Below, piece by piece: positions 51,397-63,951 of a DNA stretch of 64,000 nucleotides. Position 1 is the stretch's first letter. Each line of letters begins with the position of its first letter. Location of the stretch: the NCBI GenBank assembly GCA_963585895.1, contig OY757921.1, forward strand, positions 78,756,147 through 78,820,146, read 5' to 3'. The stretch is from Sepioteuthis lessoniana (taxonomy: Eukaryota > Mollusca > Cephalopoda > Myopsida > Loliginidae). The translations under genes and the position numbers were made by a program. Under the pieces are notes generated by a model. That model worked only from the letters and a program-made list of their open reading frames with translations. It was not told the DNA's origin and made no database searches.

Positions 51397-52314
51397 TAAT
51401 TGCATTATGTCATATACACACATCGATACTTTCTTTTAGCTAATAAGGTAAAATATTTCTTTTAACCAAAGTTAAACTTCTTTCTATGTTATTATTCTAA
51501 GGTGTATTTTGTTGTTTATTTTTAAATTTCTTTTTCTGATTCTGAGCAATGTTTTTAGGAATGAAAAGCAGCAGACATTCTTTCTTTCTTGTTTTGCTTG
51601 AAGTTGCAAAGCTAAAAACAGATATTTGCGGTGGTTGTCAGCATAAAATAGCGATCTCATCAATCTTCGAAATAACATCAAACAAACATCGATGCAGCTG
51701 CGAAAGTTTTTGTGAAAACATAATCATTTATTTAGTAAATGTGGCCAAAAACGAATGTAAATTTTAAATAAAAATATTAACTAAATACCTGCTATCGTAT
51801 AAAAATAATGCACAAATAATTCTAGATATTTGGGAATTTAGTTTGAAATTAAATGAATTCGTCAATCGATTTAAATAAATTATTAGTTTAATCTTACGTT
51901 CGTCCCCTGGGGTGTTTTGGTATTGCATATTTTTTTTATGATCCCAATTCGAAGTTGGCAACTTATTTCTCTCCTACCCAGTACTTTACTGATTGAATGA
52001 AAAGCAATGAGCACATAGTGTATCGTCTTGGCCCAGCTGCTGTGAAATCTGGACGTCATTCTTTTCTTCTTTTGGTGTGCTCTGCATAAATTTTTAGTAA
52101 TGAGCATTTCGATTAATAATTATAACTTTAGTTCAAGTATCTATTTATACCATATTGTAACCAAGATTGATTTTTTTTTGTTTTTGTTGTTTTGTTTTAT
52201 TTTGTTTTGTTTTGTTTTTTTGTTTTGTCTTTTTGTTTTGTTTTCTTTTGTTTTTTGTTTTCTTCATATTGATTATCATCCAACATTTAAAAAAATTCAA
52301 GTTAATTAGCCAGT
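51394..52314. other. AT-rich unassigned stretch with a (TTTTG)n tract
   Basis: (TTTTG)n-type run at about 52,165-52,262; otherwise no recognisable element. Confidence 0.5.
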
Positions 52315-52945
52315 TTACCATTTCATTATCTGGGGTGCCATTCTATTAAAGAATTCCATTAAACTATGCTACCATTCTCTTTAAGTGGATGCGGATATCA
52401 AGCCTGATAAAATAAACTCACCATTAAACTAGTTTATCATTCTATTAAATTTAGTTAAAATTCTATTAGATCATGTTAACATTCCATTCAATTAAAACTG
52501 GGTTACCATTCATTAAAAAAGGATACCATTCCATCGAATCTATGATTTCCAGGTTTATTTAGACTAGGAAAAGTGACCATTCACAAAGCTAACCAAAGTT
52601 AGCAAGCATTCCATTAAATCAAGTTACCATTCCATTAAAATGGCCTCCTATTCCATTCAAATAGTCTACCATACTATTTAGATAATGCCATTTTATTCTT
52701 TAACATTCCATTTTTTATAGTTTGCCATTAAAACTATGTTGCCATTCAATCAAAGCTATTCAACAATCTTATTCAACTAGGGTTACCGTTATCATTCCGT
52801 TAAAACTACGCTCTCATCATTAGTTTAGGTTTTCCATTCCATAAAAGATAGTTTAGTGAAATGATAGTGTAGTTTTAATGGAATAGTAACTTAGCTTTAA
52901 AGGAATGGTAACCAAGTTTAATGGAAAGGTAAAGTAACTTCCTTG
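52315..52945. repeat. Degenerate ACCATTCCATTAAA array with a strand switch
   Basis: From 52,315 to about 52,850 the motif 'taccattccattaaa' recurs at irregular 15-30 bp spacing (for example near 52,366, 52,499, 52,626 and 52,632). From about 52,855 to 52,940 the reverse complement appears ('ttttaatggaatagtaac', 'ttaaaggaatggtaacc', 'ttaatggaaaggtaa'). The two parts form a large imperfect inverted repeat. Confidence 0.8.
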
Positions 52946-52987
52946 TGTAGTTCCCATCTAGCTGCAATTGTTTCGTTAGAGACTAAG

Positions 52988-53020
52988 TGGTGCAGCCGTA
53001 CAGTAGTACTGACACGACTT
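52988..53020 (-). mobile_element. LINE-R scrap
   Basis: 'gtgcagccgtacagtagtac' is the reverse of the VLLYGCT codons. Very short. Confidence 0.5.
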
Positions 53021-53157
53021 CTAAGCTGTAACCGTGTCAGTACAAGTGGACATTAACATTGGAAGCAGTATGTTGTTCTGGCCGATTTTGGACGCGGAAA
53101 TTTAGTAAAAAGTTGCATCCGCGGCATAGAAACACTGAAAAGTCTACTACAACTGAA

Positions 53158-53745
53158 GTTAGTTGGTTGGTTGGTTGGTTTTATTTTGTTTTACAGTGTA
53201 TCAATCCTTTTCGGGTCACTTAACGCCAAATTAACTTTTAAACAATTCAATTTAGTATAAGTATAGTTTTTCTTAACCAACAGTTAAGTCAAAACAGTTC
53301 AATTTCAAATAATTCAGTTTAGCATAAGTACACAGTTTCAATGTCAAAAACAGTTCTATGTCAGACAATTTAGTTTAGCATAAGTACACAGTTTAGTTCT
53401 ATTTAAAAACCGTTCTATTTCAAACAATTCAGTTTAGCATGAATATGCAGTTTAGATGTTAAAACAGTCCTATTTCAAGCAATTCAGTATATCATAAGAA
53501 CCCAGTTTTGTTTTATTTGACCCATAGATAGAACCCTATCAGATGTTACCACTCCGGATCAGAGAGGACATGGGAGCGATGGCAATAAAGGAGTACTCCG
53601 CATTCCCCAAAGCTCCAGCATTTCAGGACCCTCACCATCAGATTGTTTAGTGTTATATCCAGGACACTCATTGCGAAGGGAGTTCTTACACCATTGCAGA
53701 GAAGCTGTCGATGAATTCAACAGCCCCAGCTAATTGGGAAAACAA
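53158..53745 (-). mobile_element. Element D, near full length, reverse strand
   Basis: (TTGG)n tail variant with 'cttttcgggtcacttaacgc', subrepeats 'caattcagtttagcataagt', 5' blocks 'cattccccaaagctccagca' and 'gcagagaagctgtcg'. Confidence 0.85.
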
Positions 53746-54329
53746 CATAAATTGGTCTTAGCAAGTGTCTTCCATGTTCTCGGATACATGTGAATTTTAC
53801 TGAGCTCTAACTGCTTCATGGTCGTTAATCGATATTCTAAATGGTCAGATATTTTTCCCATGCATAAGACAGACACCTGTCTAACGCTATCAGTGTTCAA
53901 ACGGCTATTCAGTTAACACAATGCTGCTGAAACGCTTGTATCTGATAACACCTTACACCAGAATTGATCTGACATATTTCCTTCTCTCATTGTATCGCCC
54001 ACATTCGGTGACCACCTTATCATCCACAACCAAACGGTCCGACAGAACGTTTCGTCCATACATTTAAGCGTACACTGTTCAAAGCGCAAGGTCAGGAAAC
54101 GACGAAGGAGAATCTTAAAGATATTTCTTATTGACGAAATAAAAGTGTTGTGTTTTAGTCTTTTACGATGTTTTGTTCACATCTGTAAAATAAATAAATA
54201 GATAAATTTTTTAAAAAATGACAAGAACAAGTTATAACATTATTATTTAACACTTGTTTTTTACACAAGTTTCACTGGGGGGTTTCTAACTGGAGTCAGA
54301 ATTTTAAAAAAGGTCTCATGAGTTCCCCA
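53746..54329. other. Unassigned stretch, possible Penelope-like 3' scrap
   Basis: 'gacgaaataaaagtgttgtg' + 'ttttagtcttttac' at about 54,133-54,167 resembles 'aacgaaatattaccac...cgtgttgtgttttatttt' at the end of the Penelope-like terminal repeat (18,121-18,160). The rest is unrecognised. Confidence 0.35.
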
Positions 54330-55075
54330 TGACTGTTCTTAGTATCCAATCCGATTTTTTTAATGATGGAGTCTGGGTTCTTTCGATTCTTCCTCTAATC
54401 ACCTGTTCCTCGGGCCTCTTTTACAGGTTCTTGAAGACAGTTCCAAGGGCCACAATTACAATTGTTATTAATGCCCCATCATTATTATATACCATGCCAG
54501 TTTTTGACACCATTGTTCGCAGATGGTCTTTTACTAGAGTCCGAGTGACAGCAAGTTACCTCAAGTCTCCAGGACTCTTCTTGGTATTCTGACCGATCTT
54601 AACAATGCTGTAGTTTAGATGATTTCAGATCGTACTCAAATTTTCAACTCTTTCAGCTCCCTTCCCAAGCCTTTAGGACCGTTCCAAGTGCGCCGATTAC
54701 AATTGGTATCACCGTCACTCTCGTTCCACAACTTTCTTAGTTCTCTGGCAAGGTCAAAGTATTTGTCTCTCTTTTTGCTTTCTTAGATTTTCACTCTGTG
54801 GTCCTCTGGAAAGGAAAAGTCCGCTATACGGCAAGTTCTTTATTCTTTTTTTAATTATCTCTAAGTCAGGTCTTCTAGTTGGCATAAGGTGATCTGTTCG
54901 TATCTCAGAGAATTTAATGCGTCTCATTCTTCAGGGTTGATTCTGGTTTGTGTATGTACCATTTGGTAATATGGTCAAATTTCAGTTTCTTGCACAATTC
55001 TCCGTGGTACACCTTTCCAACCCAGTCGTATCTCGTCTTATGTTGCTTTTGCGCACATTTGCAGCATTCGTTTAT
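54330..55075 (-). mobile_element. LINE-K 3' part, reverse strand
   Basis: Minus-strand pieces: RYDWVGKVYHGELCKKL and HMTKWYIHKPESTLK upstream (about 54,950-55,040), an RPDLEII-like line, KIKESKKRDKYFDLARELRK and VTPIVIGALGTVLKGLGKGAE at about 54,640-54,770, then RILRRVLET-like and TALL-like remnants near 54,560-54,600. This matches LINE-K at 11,020 and extends it upstream. The last exon-like block is repeated near 54,330-54,560. Confidence 0.75.
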
Positions 55076-55099
55076 TATCATTTATCTATTTATTTCACT

Positions 55100-55325
55100 G
55101 TAAAATTTTCACACCAGTTTTAACTGTTGTTTTTTCACTGAAGTCTAAATGGCAGTGGGCCTCCTCGAGTCTCCAGAACTCTTCTAAGTATCCTTCCACA
55201 TTTTAGTAATCTTGTGGTCTGGATTGTTTTAGTTCTAATCTCTCATCTCTAGTTCATAGAAATCATTTTCTGAGTCCTTGGGAACTGTTCCAAGGGCCTG
55301 AATAACAATTGGACGTGATAGAAAA
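55100..55325 (-). mobile_element. LINE-K 3' end, second copy
   Basis: Minus strand: PIVIQALGTVPKDSEN, ELEMRD, a degraded TIQTT-like line and 'ggagactcgaggaggccc' (LETRGG). Same orientation as the adjoining copy, so either a tandem duplication or two insertions. Confidence 0.7.
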
Positions 55326-55607
55326 CTGACTGCAGTTTTGAAATCGGTATTCAAAGTTTAGTATAAACAAAGTGAAAAATAGAGCTCGAAAGAAATTATT
55401 TCTAAAACTGTTGTCTAGTGTAAAATGCAACGAAGACAATTAGACTTTTAGTTTTTTTTCCAATTAATTAAAACAAAATTTTTTTAAAATGTACAGTAAA
55501 CTTAAATCAGTGTAAATAAGCCACTTTTCAATCTTCTTTGTCCACTCAACAATTTGACGACAGTTGAACAAAAAAGAAATAACGCATTTAACCTACATTA
55601 CTTTTAA

Positions 55608-55890
55608 CGATGTGTCCTCAGCGCAACGGTTATTGCTGAAAGAAATGGAATCGGTGACCCGAGTTCAAATTCTGAACGTGGCTGTTTATGTCACTCTTCG
55701 TGCTAATGCCCTTGGGAAAGGCATGAATCCATCCGACCCCCAACCAGCAATGGATAAATAATAAGGAAAATTTGGGTTCTTTAGCATTAGTTAGGAAACC
55801 AGTGATGGATTAAGAAAACTCTGTAATTCCTTTAAAAATTGACTTTGTGTCACATCCTGCTCGTTGTGGGGGAGGCGCCAACCGACTTGA
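55608..55890 (+). mobile_element. SINE-B, diverged
   Basis: Head 'tgtcctcagcgcaacggtta', box B 'cgagttcaaattctgaac', core 'gctaatgcccttgggaaagg', tail 'ttgactttgtgtcacatcct'. Confidence 0.8.
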
Positions 55891-56084
55891 CGATCGAAAT
55901 AGAAACGTAACGTATAAATTACCCCCGGTACACAACAGAAGGACTACACTTGACTGAGAGATGAAACTACCCAAGTACTACTCGTTTGGTTTGTCTCAAT
56001 GAGTTGGGGGACGCCCTTGGAATCTACATTTGTCGGTAGATTTTGCTTGATCGTCGAGTTTTTTTGCAACCCCAGTGAAATTTC

Positions 56085-56380
56085 TTCAACTGCACCTTCA
56101 CCTTTCATACAGCAAATGTTTATATTAGTTTCCGCAGCATTATGTCCAGGTTCAAACTCCTCAAGCTTAAGTTCCCAAATTAGTCAATGTTGCACGTTCA
56201 TCTATGCCGGTTTTAAACCACTCACTGAGCGAAGCAATGCACAACATGTGAGCGCACCAGCAACTACAATGCTACCAAACATAGGGGATACCTGTCACGG
56301 CTTGAACAGCTTCAGTTTCATGGAATGTCGAACGTTGTCCTTTATTTCCCTCACCAGAGTAGACTGTTCTAGTTTCACGA
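56085..56380 (+). repeat. Element L, copy 2 (unclassified)
   Basis: 'ctgcaccttcacctttcata', 'attatgtccaggttcaaac', 'gagcgaagcaatgcacaaca' and 'tgtgagcgcaccagcaacta'. See 45,015-45,255. Confidence 0.55.
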
Positions 56381-56404
56381 ACCATTTTCAATGGATGTCA
56401 TGTG

Positions 56405-56495
56405 TACTCGAGGACACATGGCACAATGGATAAAGGCGTTAAATCCAGTGACATACCCCAAAGAGTGTGAGTTCAATACCCGGTGAATTTTCAGA
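56405..56495 (+). mobile_element. tRNA-like SINE head of an unassigned family
   Basis: 'acatggcacaatggataaag' (box A-like) and 'gagttcaatacccggtga' (box B-like) at tRNA spacing. It does not match SINE-A, B, C, G or S in the middle, and there is no intact tRNA fold, so not called a tRNA gene. Confidence 0.45.
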
Positions 56496-56499
56496 GGGG

Positions 56500-57093
56500 A
56501 AATTAACAGGAGATAACTAATAATTGTCATCCATTAAACATGAAAGCCGGAGCGTACAACGGCCGAAACGTTGGGATAAACATGGCGACAAAGATGAGGA
56601 CAATAGTCCTTTTATGATATTTTAGCTTTGAAACAATTAGTAGAGCTTGACACTTTGGCTGCCAATTCCTCCGAATTATCATTCTTCTGAGAATCCTTTT
56701 TGAAATGAGATATAGATTGCCTAATTAGCATAGCTAAAGCATACAGACTTATATCAGTTCTCCATTTGTAAGAGGACGATGGAGAAACGAACACGTAAGT
56801 GGAGAAAGAACGACAAACCAAGATATACGAAACAGCGCTTTTTTCTTTGTAATTCAGCCCTTCGAGTTAATTCCTACGTCGATTCTGCGTTTAATCTTAC
56901 CCATTTGCATTCGCTTATTTTTAAACGCGTATTCTGTTAACCTAATTCCAAGATCTAGATTGATTTGCCAAACGAGGAAAATAACGAAATTTCTACCTAC
57001 GCAATAGTACTGAATGGCACGACAAGCACTCGAAAGACACGCCCATGAGGGTCACGAGTGATGACGTCATATGGGAGGGGGGTTGAAATTTGG

Positions 57094-57098
<5 letters not shown>
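56500..57098. other. Unassigned stretch
   Basis: 'acggccgaaacgttgggata' at 56,559-56,578 has a short self-complementary AACG/CGTT form; otherwise nothing recognised. Confidence 0.4.

Positions 57099-57100
<2 letters not shown>

Positions 57101-57144
<44 letters not shown>
57101..57144. repeat. (CT)n microsatellite
   Basis: About 22 CT units. 57,145-57,370 beyond it is unassigned. Confidence 0.95.
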
Positions 57145-57147
<3 letters not shown>

Positions 57148-57387
57148 GCACCTAGTGAATAGACATAATAACTTTCGCTCTTCGGGGTTTTCGCGCCAAG
57201 TCAACGTTTGAAACATAAAACCCGCGAAATATGAAAAAGAGATTATTTTTCTAAGAAAACAGAACTAAAGCGAATCGACAACCGACGGGTATCCAACACG
57301 ACTTCAGGGAATTTCATCCTTTAAATATTTTTTCCAATTTTTAAAAATATAATTCAGAGACTGAAAAAACTTTTTTGATATATATAC

Positions 57388-57392
<5 letters not shown>

Positions 57393-57470
<78 letters not shown>
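57393..57470. repeat. (TA)n(TG)n compound microsatellite
   Basis: TA run passing into TG; it is the TA tract position of the adjoining element D. Confidence 0.95.
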
Positions 57471-57890
57471 ATTTTTAAGTGAATAGCTTATAGATAAGTT
57501 TAATTTTCAATGAGTTCGAGCTCATTTGCTTGCACTTAGTTAAATGGACTCAAGTGTTACTATTTATTGTTTGCACACAGTTAAATGGTTTCGAAAATTA
57601 CAATCTATTTTATGTAGTCTTAACTGGTTTAAAATATTTCTATGTGATTTTAACAATTCAATTTAACATCAGTCAATTGTTTGCATACAGTTTGTAAACG
57701 ATTAAATAGTTCTATTTGACTCATAAATGGAACTTTAACAGGCACTATCGGAGTAGACCTGGGAGTAATGTAATGAAGGGGTACTCGACATTCCCCAAAG
57801 CTCCCAGACTGGAGCCTCACTATTGAATGGTTAAGTGTCATATCAGGACACTCGTTAGGTGGAAGATCTTACTACTCAGCGACGGACTGC
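57471..57890 (-). mobile_element. Element D, reverse strand
   Basis: Subrepeats 'tttgcacacagttaaatggt', 'caattcaatttaacatcagt'; 5' blocks 'gtagacctgggagtaatg', 'gacattccccaaagctccc'. The tail is missing beyond the microsatellite. Confidence 0.8.
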
Positions 57891-58322
57891 TGTGTCGGTG
57901 AAGATTGCTTGGTACTTGTTTCCCTGAAAAGTAAGCAGGTTCACGATTCCTTTCGGGGAATTAGATATCTTACTCGTCATGTTAAGGTAACTAAATGAAA
58001 CGAAAATCAGGAATTTTAGTTTACTGCTATCTTTATTGTTTGTCCGTGAATAGCCAGTCAAAATACATTTAACTGTTGGGTGAGAGAGAAAGAGAGAGAC
58101 AGAGATAGAGACAGACAGACAGAGTAGCTAACAAATCCTTCTCTGAACCATATAGTGACATTTCAATTTATCAGACCAAATACTTCCTGTCTTGAGATAC
58201 AAACACAATATTCTCTGTCCACATCAAGATACGATGCCGTACATATAACCAAAAGAGTAATTAAAATCATTAATAATTTATTTGTTCTTGATTATCCTCC
58301 TTTTCTTTTCTATTGTTTGCTT
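57891..58322. other. Unassigned stretch with a (GA)n run
   Basis: GA/GACA-rich run at about 58,081-58,123. No gene. Confidence 0.5.
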
Positions 58323-58336
58323 ATTCTGTTCTTAAT

Positions 58337-58616
58337 CCTATTTACCCAACCCCTCCGCTCGGGCAGGATATGACACAAGGTCAATTTTTAAGCGGAGTTT
58401 AATAGGTTTGAATTTAGAGTTTTCCTTCTCCAAGACTAGTTGCCTCACCAAGGCTGAAGAACCTAGTCTGTCCTACTATTTATCCATATCTGGAGGAAGA
58501 ATAATTGGATTCATACCTTTCCCAAGGGTATTAGTGCTATGTGAAATGCAATCAGTCTCGTCCAAGATTTGAACTCGTGTCGACGTGTCCTTTTTCTACG
58601 ACGGGCACCTCCAAAA
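58337..58616 (-). mobile_element. SINE-B, 14-bp target duplication, partial head
   Basis: Flanked by perfect ATTCTGTTCTTAAT at 58,323-58,336 and 58,617-58,630. Full tail and core; the head is shortened ('ctacgacgggcacctcc'). Confidence 0.9.
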
Positions 58617-58630
58617 ATTCTGTTCTTAAT

Positions 58631-60077
58631 TAACCTTATAATTTGATACTGATTCGTCTTGGGTTTTTTTTGTTTTGTTTTTTGTTGTTGTTTTTTTTTT
58701 TTGTGTGTGTTTTTGGCATTCTTCAAATCTTAAATACGTTATTATTTTAAACTTTGATTTGAGTGTATCACCTTACTCCTAAAAATCCTTCGCTTTAAAC
58801 TAACCAGATCTTCAGCGTGAACTTCAGAGGGTCTTCTTTGAAGGATCGTCACCTGTCTTTTAGTTTTGGTCTTGGAGTTTTCGTCATTTATTTTAACTGT
58901 GTGTGAGCTTATGGAGATACAGAAGATTTGGTCGGTTATTTAGTTTTTAGTTTCGTAGGTTATGGCTATTTGGTTTTAGATACCTGACTTCATTGTTTTT
59001 TTGTTTTTTTTCTTCGTTTCCCTATGTTGGCTTCTTTTGTGTTTGTGAAGGCTGTAAAGGAATTAAAGAAGGTAGGAAGAAAAGAAAGGAAACGAAGATA
59101 CGAGATACCTTTTGAATTACAACTTTATTATTTGGTTTCATATGGTTCCTCTGTAGCAGGAGGAGAGAAGGAGGTCAGCAGCAGGAGGGAAGGAGGTCTT
59201 TCCAATCCAAGTGCTCACTGCTGAATGAGAACAAGTTTCTATCTGGTGCTACTAAATCTATTTTTCAGGCATGCGCGGATTTTGCTTCCTGTCAGAGGTT
59301 TCTGGGAACTACCATACTTTTGGATTTATTTCATTTCATTTTCATTCTTATTTTTTCTAACCCCTACAAGCTAAGCAGTGATTATCTATTTATCTATTTA
59401 TTCATTCGTTGACACGCACTTAGATTCCTTATTTGAGTATCGTTGACCGGTTCATTCATTCATTATTTATTAATCAATTTCTCCGTGTGGACTGATTTTA
59501 AACAATCTTTAACCTCGTAGTATAATATCACCCCCACCTGGCATCATATAACAATCCTTCATTAGCACCATCTTAAAATTATTAGTAAGGCATTTTTTTA
59601 ATTCCTTAATTACCATCTCGTTTCTTAATTACGGTGACTCCTATTTCAGCCTCAACTGGTTTTTCTTATATAATAATAGCATTGTTATACGCTGGTTAAG
59701 TTTTTTTTTTCTTTTTTTTTTTTTTTTCATCATACAACGGGTGAAAGCACGTGCGATACCCTAGCCTCATCAGCCGCCAACCAGCGTGATAACACAGTTT
59801 CGGTAGCTCAGGGCGGTACTGCCACTCCTAGCGCTACCGAGGGTATTAAAAAAGATATAGGGTATTTAAAATAGATATATATCTATGTATACACAAGATC
59901 AACTAAAAGCGGACATTACATTGGACGTTCGTTCATCTTCATTTTGGTGCTTATTATACTGCTTTTGATAAATTTACATTTTTTCTTGTATTTTTTCTAT
60001 CAAGTTATCACAATAAATACATTTTAAGAGATTATATGTCAATTATTAAGCAACTCTTTGTCTCTTCTCCGTTACAT
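58631..60077. other. Unassigned 1.4 kb, AT-rich
   Basis: TTTTG/poly-T runs near 58,663-58,705 and 59,700-59,727. A GC-richer segment at 59,803-59,850 can form a hairpin with an 8-bp perfect stem (TCGGTAGC...GCTACCGA). ACGCTGGTT near 59,692 and AACCAGCGT near 59,780 are inverted. No coding signal. Confidence 0.45.
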
Positions 60078-60390
60078 CCATTCATCATCATCATCATGTT
60101 ACGCTGCTAATATGGATTTCCCTGATCCTCTCTCGCCACCCGTCTCTATCATCCATTGCTCCCGGCAGGTCTTCCAGGCTACATCCTGTATCGGCACAGA
60201 AAAGTTGTATATAGGTTCTAGCTGGTCGTCCTACCTTTACTTGTCCATGTGATGGGGTCCATAGGAGTATATCGATTATGAGTTCGTGATGAGTAGTCGG
60301 TGGCCGTATAGCTGTTGTTTTGTAGGGTGTTGCCTCCTGGACTTGTTCAATATGGCTCGCAGCACTCTTGTGCAATTGCAATCATTATAA
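60078..60390 (-). mobile_element. LINE-R 3' end, reverse strand
   Basis: Minus-strand frame open for about 95 codons: EQVQEATPYKTTAIRPPTTH, HELIIDILLWTPSHGQVKVG, RPARTYIQLFCADTGCSLED, LPGAMDDRDGWRERIREIHI. (ATG)n tail appears as tcatcatcatca at 60,083-60,096. The middle RHAGHCW block is missing. Confidence 0.85.
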
Positions 60391-60666
60391 TAAAATCAGA
60401 AAATAGTAACAAAACAAAATAATTTGTTATCTTTACCGGGGAGGAATGTTATGTATACAATCAAATTTAGTTGGTGAACGATCTTTTGTCATCCTTTCTC
60501 CACATTTGTGAATTTCTGTTGTATTAATCTTATTAATTGAATATTTCAGTATCTAATTTCAACAAAGGGGAATCATAATTGTTCCTAAATTTATTACGAC
60601 ACATTGATTTCATGAATCACCCCAGCTTACGATCAATATAAATAAGAATTCTGGCATACCCATTAA
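60391..60666. other. Unassigned stretch
   Basis: AT-rich flank between LINE-R and mariner-1b; nothing recognised. Confidence 0.5.
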
Positions 60667-60691
60667 TACGAGGATCATTAAATAAGTTTAC

Positions 60692-60946
60692 AGATGGCCC
60701 AGCGGTTAGAGTGTTCGCCAATGGCCCGGGACACCTGGGTTCAATCCCAGGTCGAGTCATACCAAAGACTTTAAAAATGGAACTTGATACCACCTTGCTT
60801 AACACTCAGCATTATAAGGTACGGTTCAAGGGTAAAGTGGAGCGATCCAGGGAATGGAGTAGCGCCCTCCCCTACACCTTGGTGTAGTAGCAATCGAAAA
60901 GGGAGCCTTCGGGTCACCCTCGACTATGGTCGCTAACTTTACTTTT
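60692..60946 (+). mobile_element. SINE-A, full length, young, in mariner-1b
   Basis: 'gatggcccagcggttagagt' to 'tatggtcgctaactttactt'. About 97-98% identical by eye to 6,430-6,690. Relative to mariner-1a, some 15-20 bp of mariner sequence just inside the right end are missing at the insertion point, so no target duplication remains. Confidence 0.9.
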
Positions 60947-60959
60947 TTATTGATAGTAC

Positions 60960-61640
<681 letters not shown>

Positions 61641-61790
61641 AGCAGGGTGTATTCCAATTGTTGCTGAAGCCGTTCCTTTGAACCTGAAATCATAAAAATT
61701 GGTCAGTCATCTCATAAGATGTATAGCAATAACATACTATATTTTAAATGCCGGTACAAAAAAAGTCTGGAAACATATTGAAGGCACCAC

Positions 61791-61822
<32 letters not shown>

Positions 61823-61831
61823 GTGTGTGGG

Positions 61832-62095
61832 GGGTGTTTCTCAACCCGCTCGGCTCGCACGAACAGGACGCGACGCAAGATCAATTTTAAAAGTGAAACA
61901 GACTTGAATACAGATTTTTATTTCTCCTAGATCGGTTGATATAGCAAGTTTAAAGAGCCTAGTCTACCCTACTACACTTACTCATGGCTGGAGAGAGAAT
62001 AGTTAGTTTCCCAAGGGTTCAGCATTATGTGAAATACAAACAACCTCGTCCGGGATTTGAACTCTGTTCTTTGGATCCATTTCTTGCGACATTAA
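61832..62095 (-). mobile_element. SINE-B, diverged, reverse strand
   Basis: 'tctcaacccgctcggctcgc', 'gacgcaagatcaattttaaa', 'cctagtctaccctactacac', and head side 'cctcgtccgggatttgaact'. It lies between two mariner-1 copies. Confidence 0.75.
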
Positions 62096-62114
62096 CTAAT
62101 TACATCAAGAAATC

Positions 62115-62798
<684 letters not shown>

Positions 62799-62889
<91 letters not shown>
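62799..62889. repeat. (TA)n(GT)n compound microsatellite
   Basis: TA to about 62,836 then GT to 62,889. Artefactual IYIYIY and CVCVCV frames. Confidence 0.95.
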
Positions 62890-62891
<2 letters not shown>

Positions 62892-63016
62892 TCTTCAGTC
62901 CAGTCAAACTGGAGTCGGGAATAATTCCGTCAGGACAATTAAATTATTCAAACTTCGAACGTTTAAATCTTCCTGGTAAAGAGCTCAATGTAACTGACAT
63001 CACAGAGCAACAATTT

Positions 63017-63188
63017 CTTTAAGAAAAACAAAATCCGGTCACTTTAGGATTATAAATTTACTTCCATCCTGCTATGAGTATTGATATGAATCAGAAACTC
63101 CAATTTTTTTCAGATCCAATGAATATAATAAATACCGCCAGAATGGACTCAGGAGGGAAGGAGTGACCGGATTTTGTTTTTCTTAAAG
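63017..63188. repeat. Perfect 27-bp inverted repeat, 118 bp apart
   Basis: 63,017-63,043 (CTTTAAGAAAAACAAAATCC...GGTCACT) and 63,162-63,188 are perfect reverse complements. The spacer has no coding. It looks like a miniature inverted-repeat element, and the AGTGACCGGA string resembles Tc1-type termini, but the termini and target duplication are not settled. Confidence 0.85.
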
Positions 63189-63190
63189 GT

Positions 63191-63210
63191 ATATATATAT
63201 ATATATATAC
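63191..63210. repeat. (TA)n microsatellite
   Basis: Short TA run adjoining the inverted repeat. 63,211-63,560 beyond is unassigned. Confidence 0.9.
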
Positions 63211-63565
63211 GTGATATCCAGTCAACGTCCGAAGACAGTGGGTGTGGATTATTCGTTTATAGAATATATGAGGAATATCATATAAATCTATCTGAGTGCT
63301 CCATGCATGGCTATTGTTACATATCTTTTTCCTTCCAGGTTTATATAACAAAACTCACATACAGAGAGTATATTGTGCAATTAGAAGGAACCCCGAACCT
63401 GGTTAAATTGTCATTATATATTTATTTCGTTAGAGAATATTATTATACTCTTTGTCTCGTCAGATGACTTTACATGTTAGACTTGAGGTTGCAAAACAGC
63501 AAATGTGGATTACAGTCTACATGCGTATGAAAAGGGGAAGACCTATATAAATTAATCATATCTAT

Positions 63566-63892
63566 ATATATATATATTGTCATCCACAGACAGACTGTTT
63601 CGTTCTATCAGAACTCTTCAGTGTGGCTAGACAAGCAGGACGCTCGAAGCCGGGATCGAAACCCGTCCAACTTTACGTTAGACTAAGTTTCAGACCGCTC
63701 GGCCACCAAGCGGACCACGTTGGCTAAGGGAATTTTAAGGTATTTATTTTAGCAACAGCAGCAGCAGCCTTTGTTTACATTTTTTTATACCCTATCGGCT
63801 ACCAGAGTGCTCAATTCTTTCGAAGAGCTTTGCATTACGCTAGCGGCAACCAACAATTCCTTCGCCAGAGTGCTCAACCCCCATGGGGGAGC

Positions 63893-63893
<1 letters not shown>
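63566..63893 (-). mobile_element. SINE-S, full length, reverse strand
   Basis: 'attgtcatccacagacagac' to 'tcaacccccatgggggagcg'. The reversed tRNA-like head ('ggatcgaaacccgtcc', 'gaccgctcggccaccaagcg') is better preserved than in the other copies. TA runs on both sides (63,562-63,577; 63,894-63,949). Confidence 0.85.

Positions 63894-63949
<56 letters not shown>
63894..63949. repeat. (TA)n microsatellite
   Basis: About 27 TA units at the outer end of SINE-S. The last 51 bases of the window hold nothing recognisable. Confidence 0.95.

Positions 63950-63951
<2 letters not shown>

Noticed and set aside
52167-52349. Phe/Cys-rich small protein frames
   Set aside because: Translated (TTTTG)n tract.
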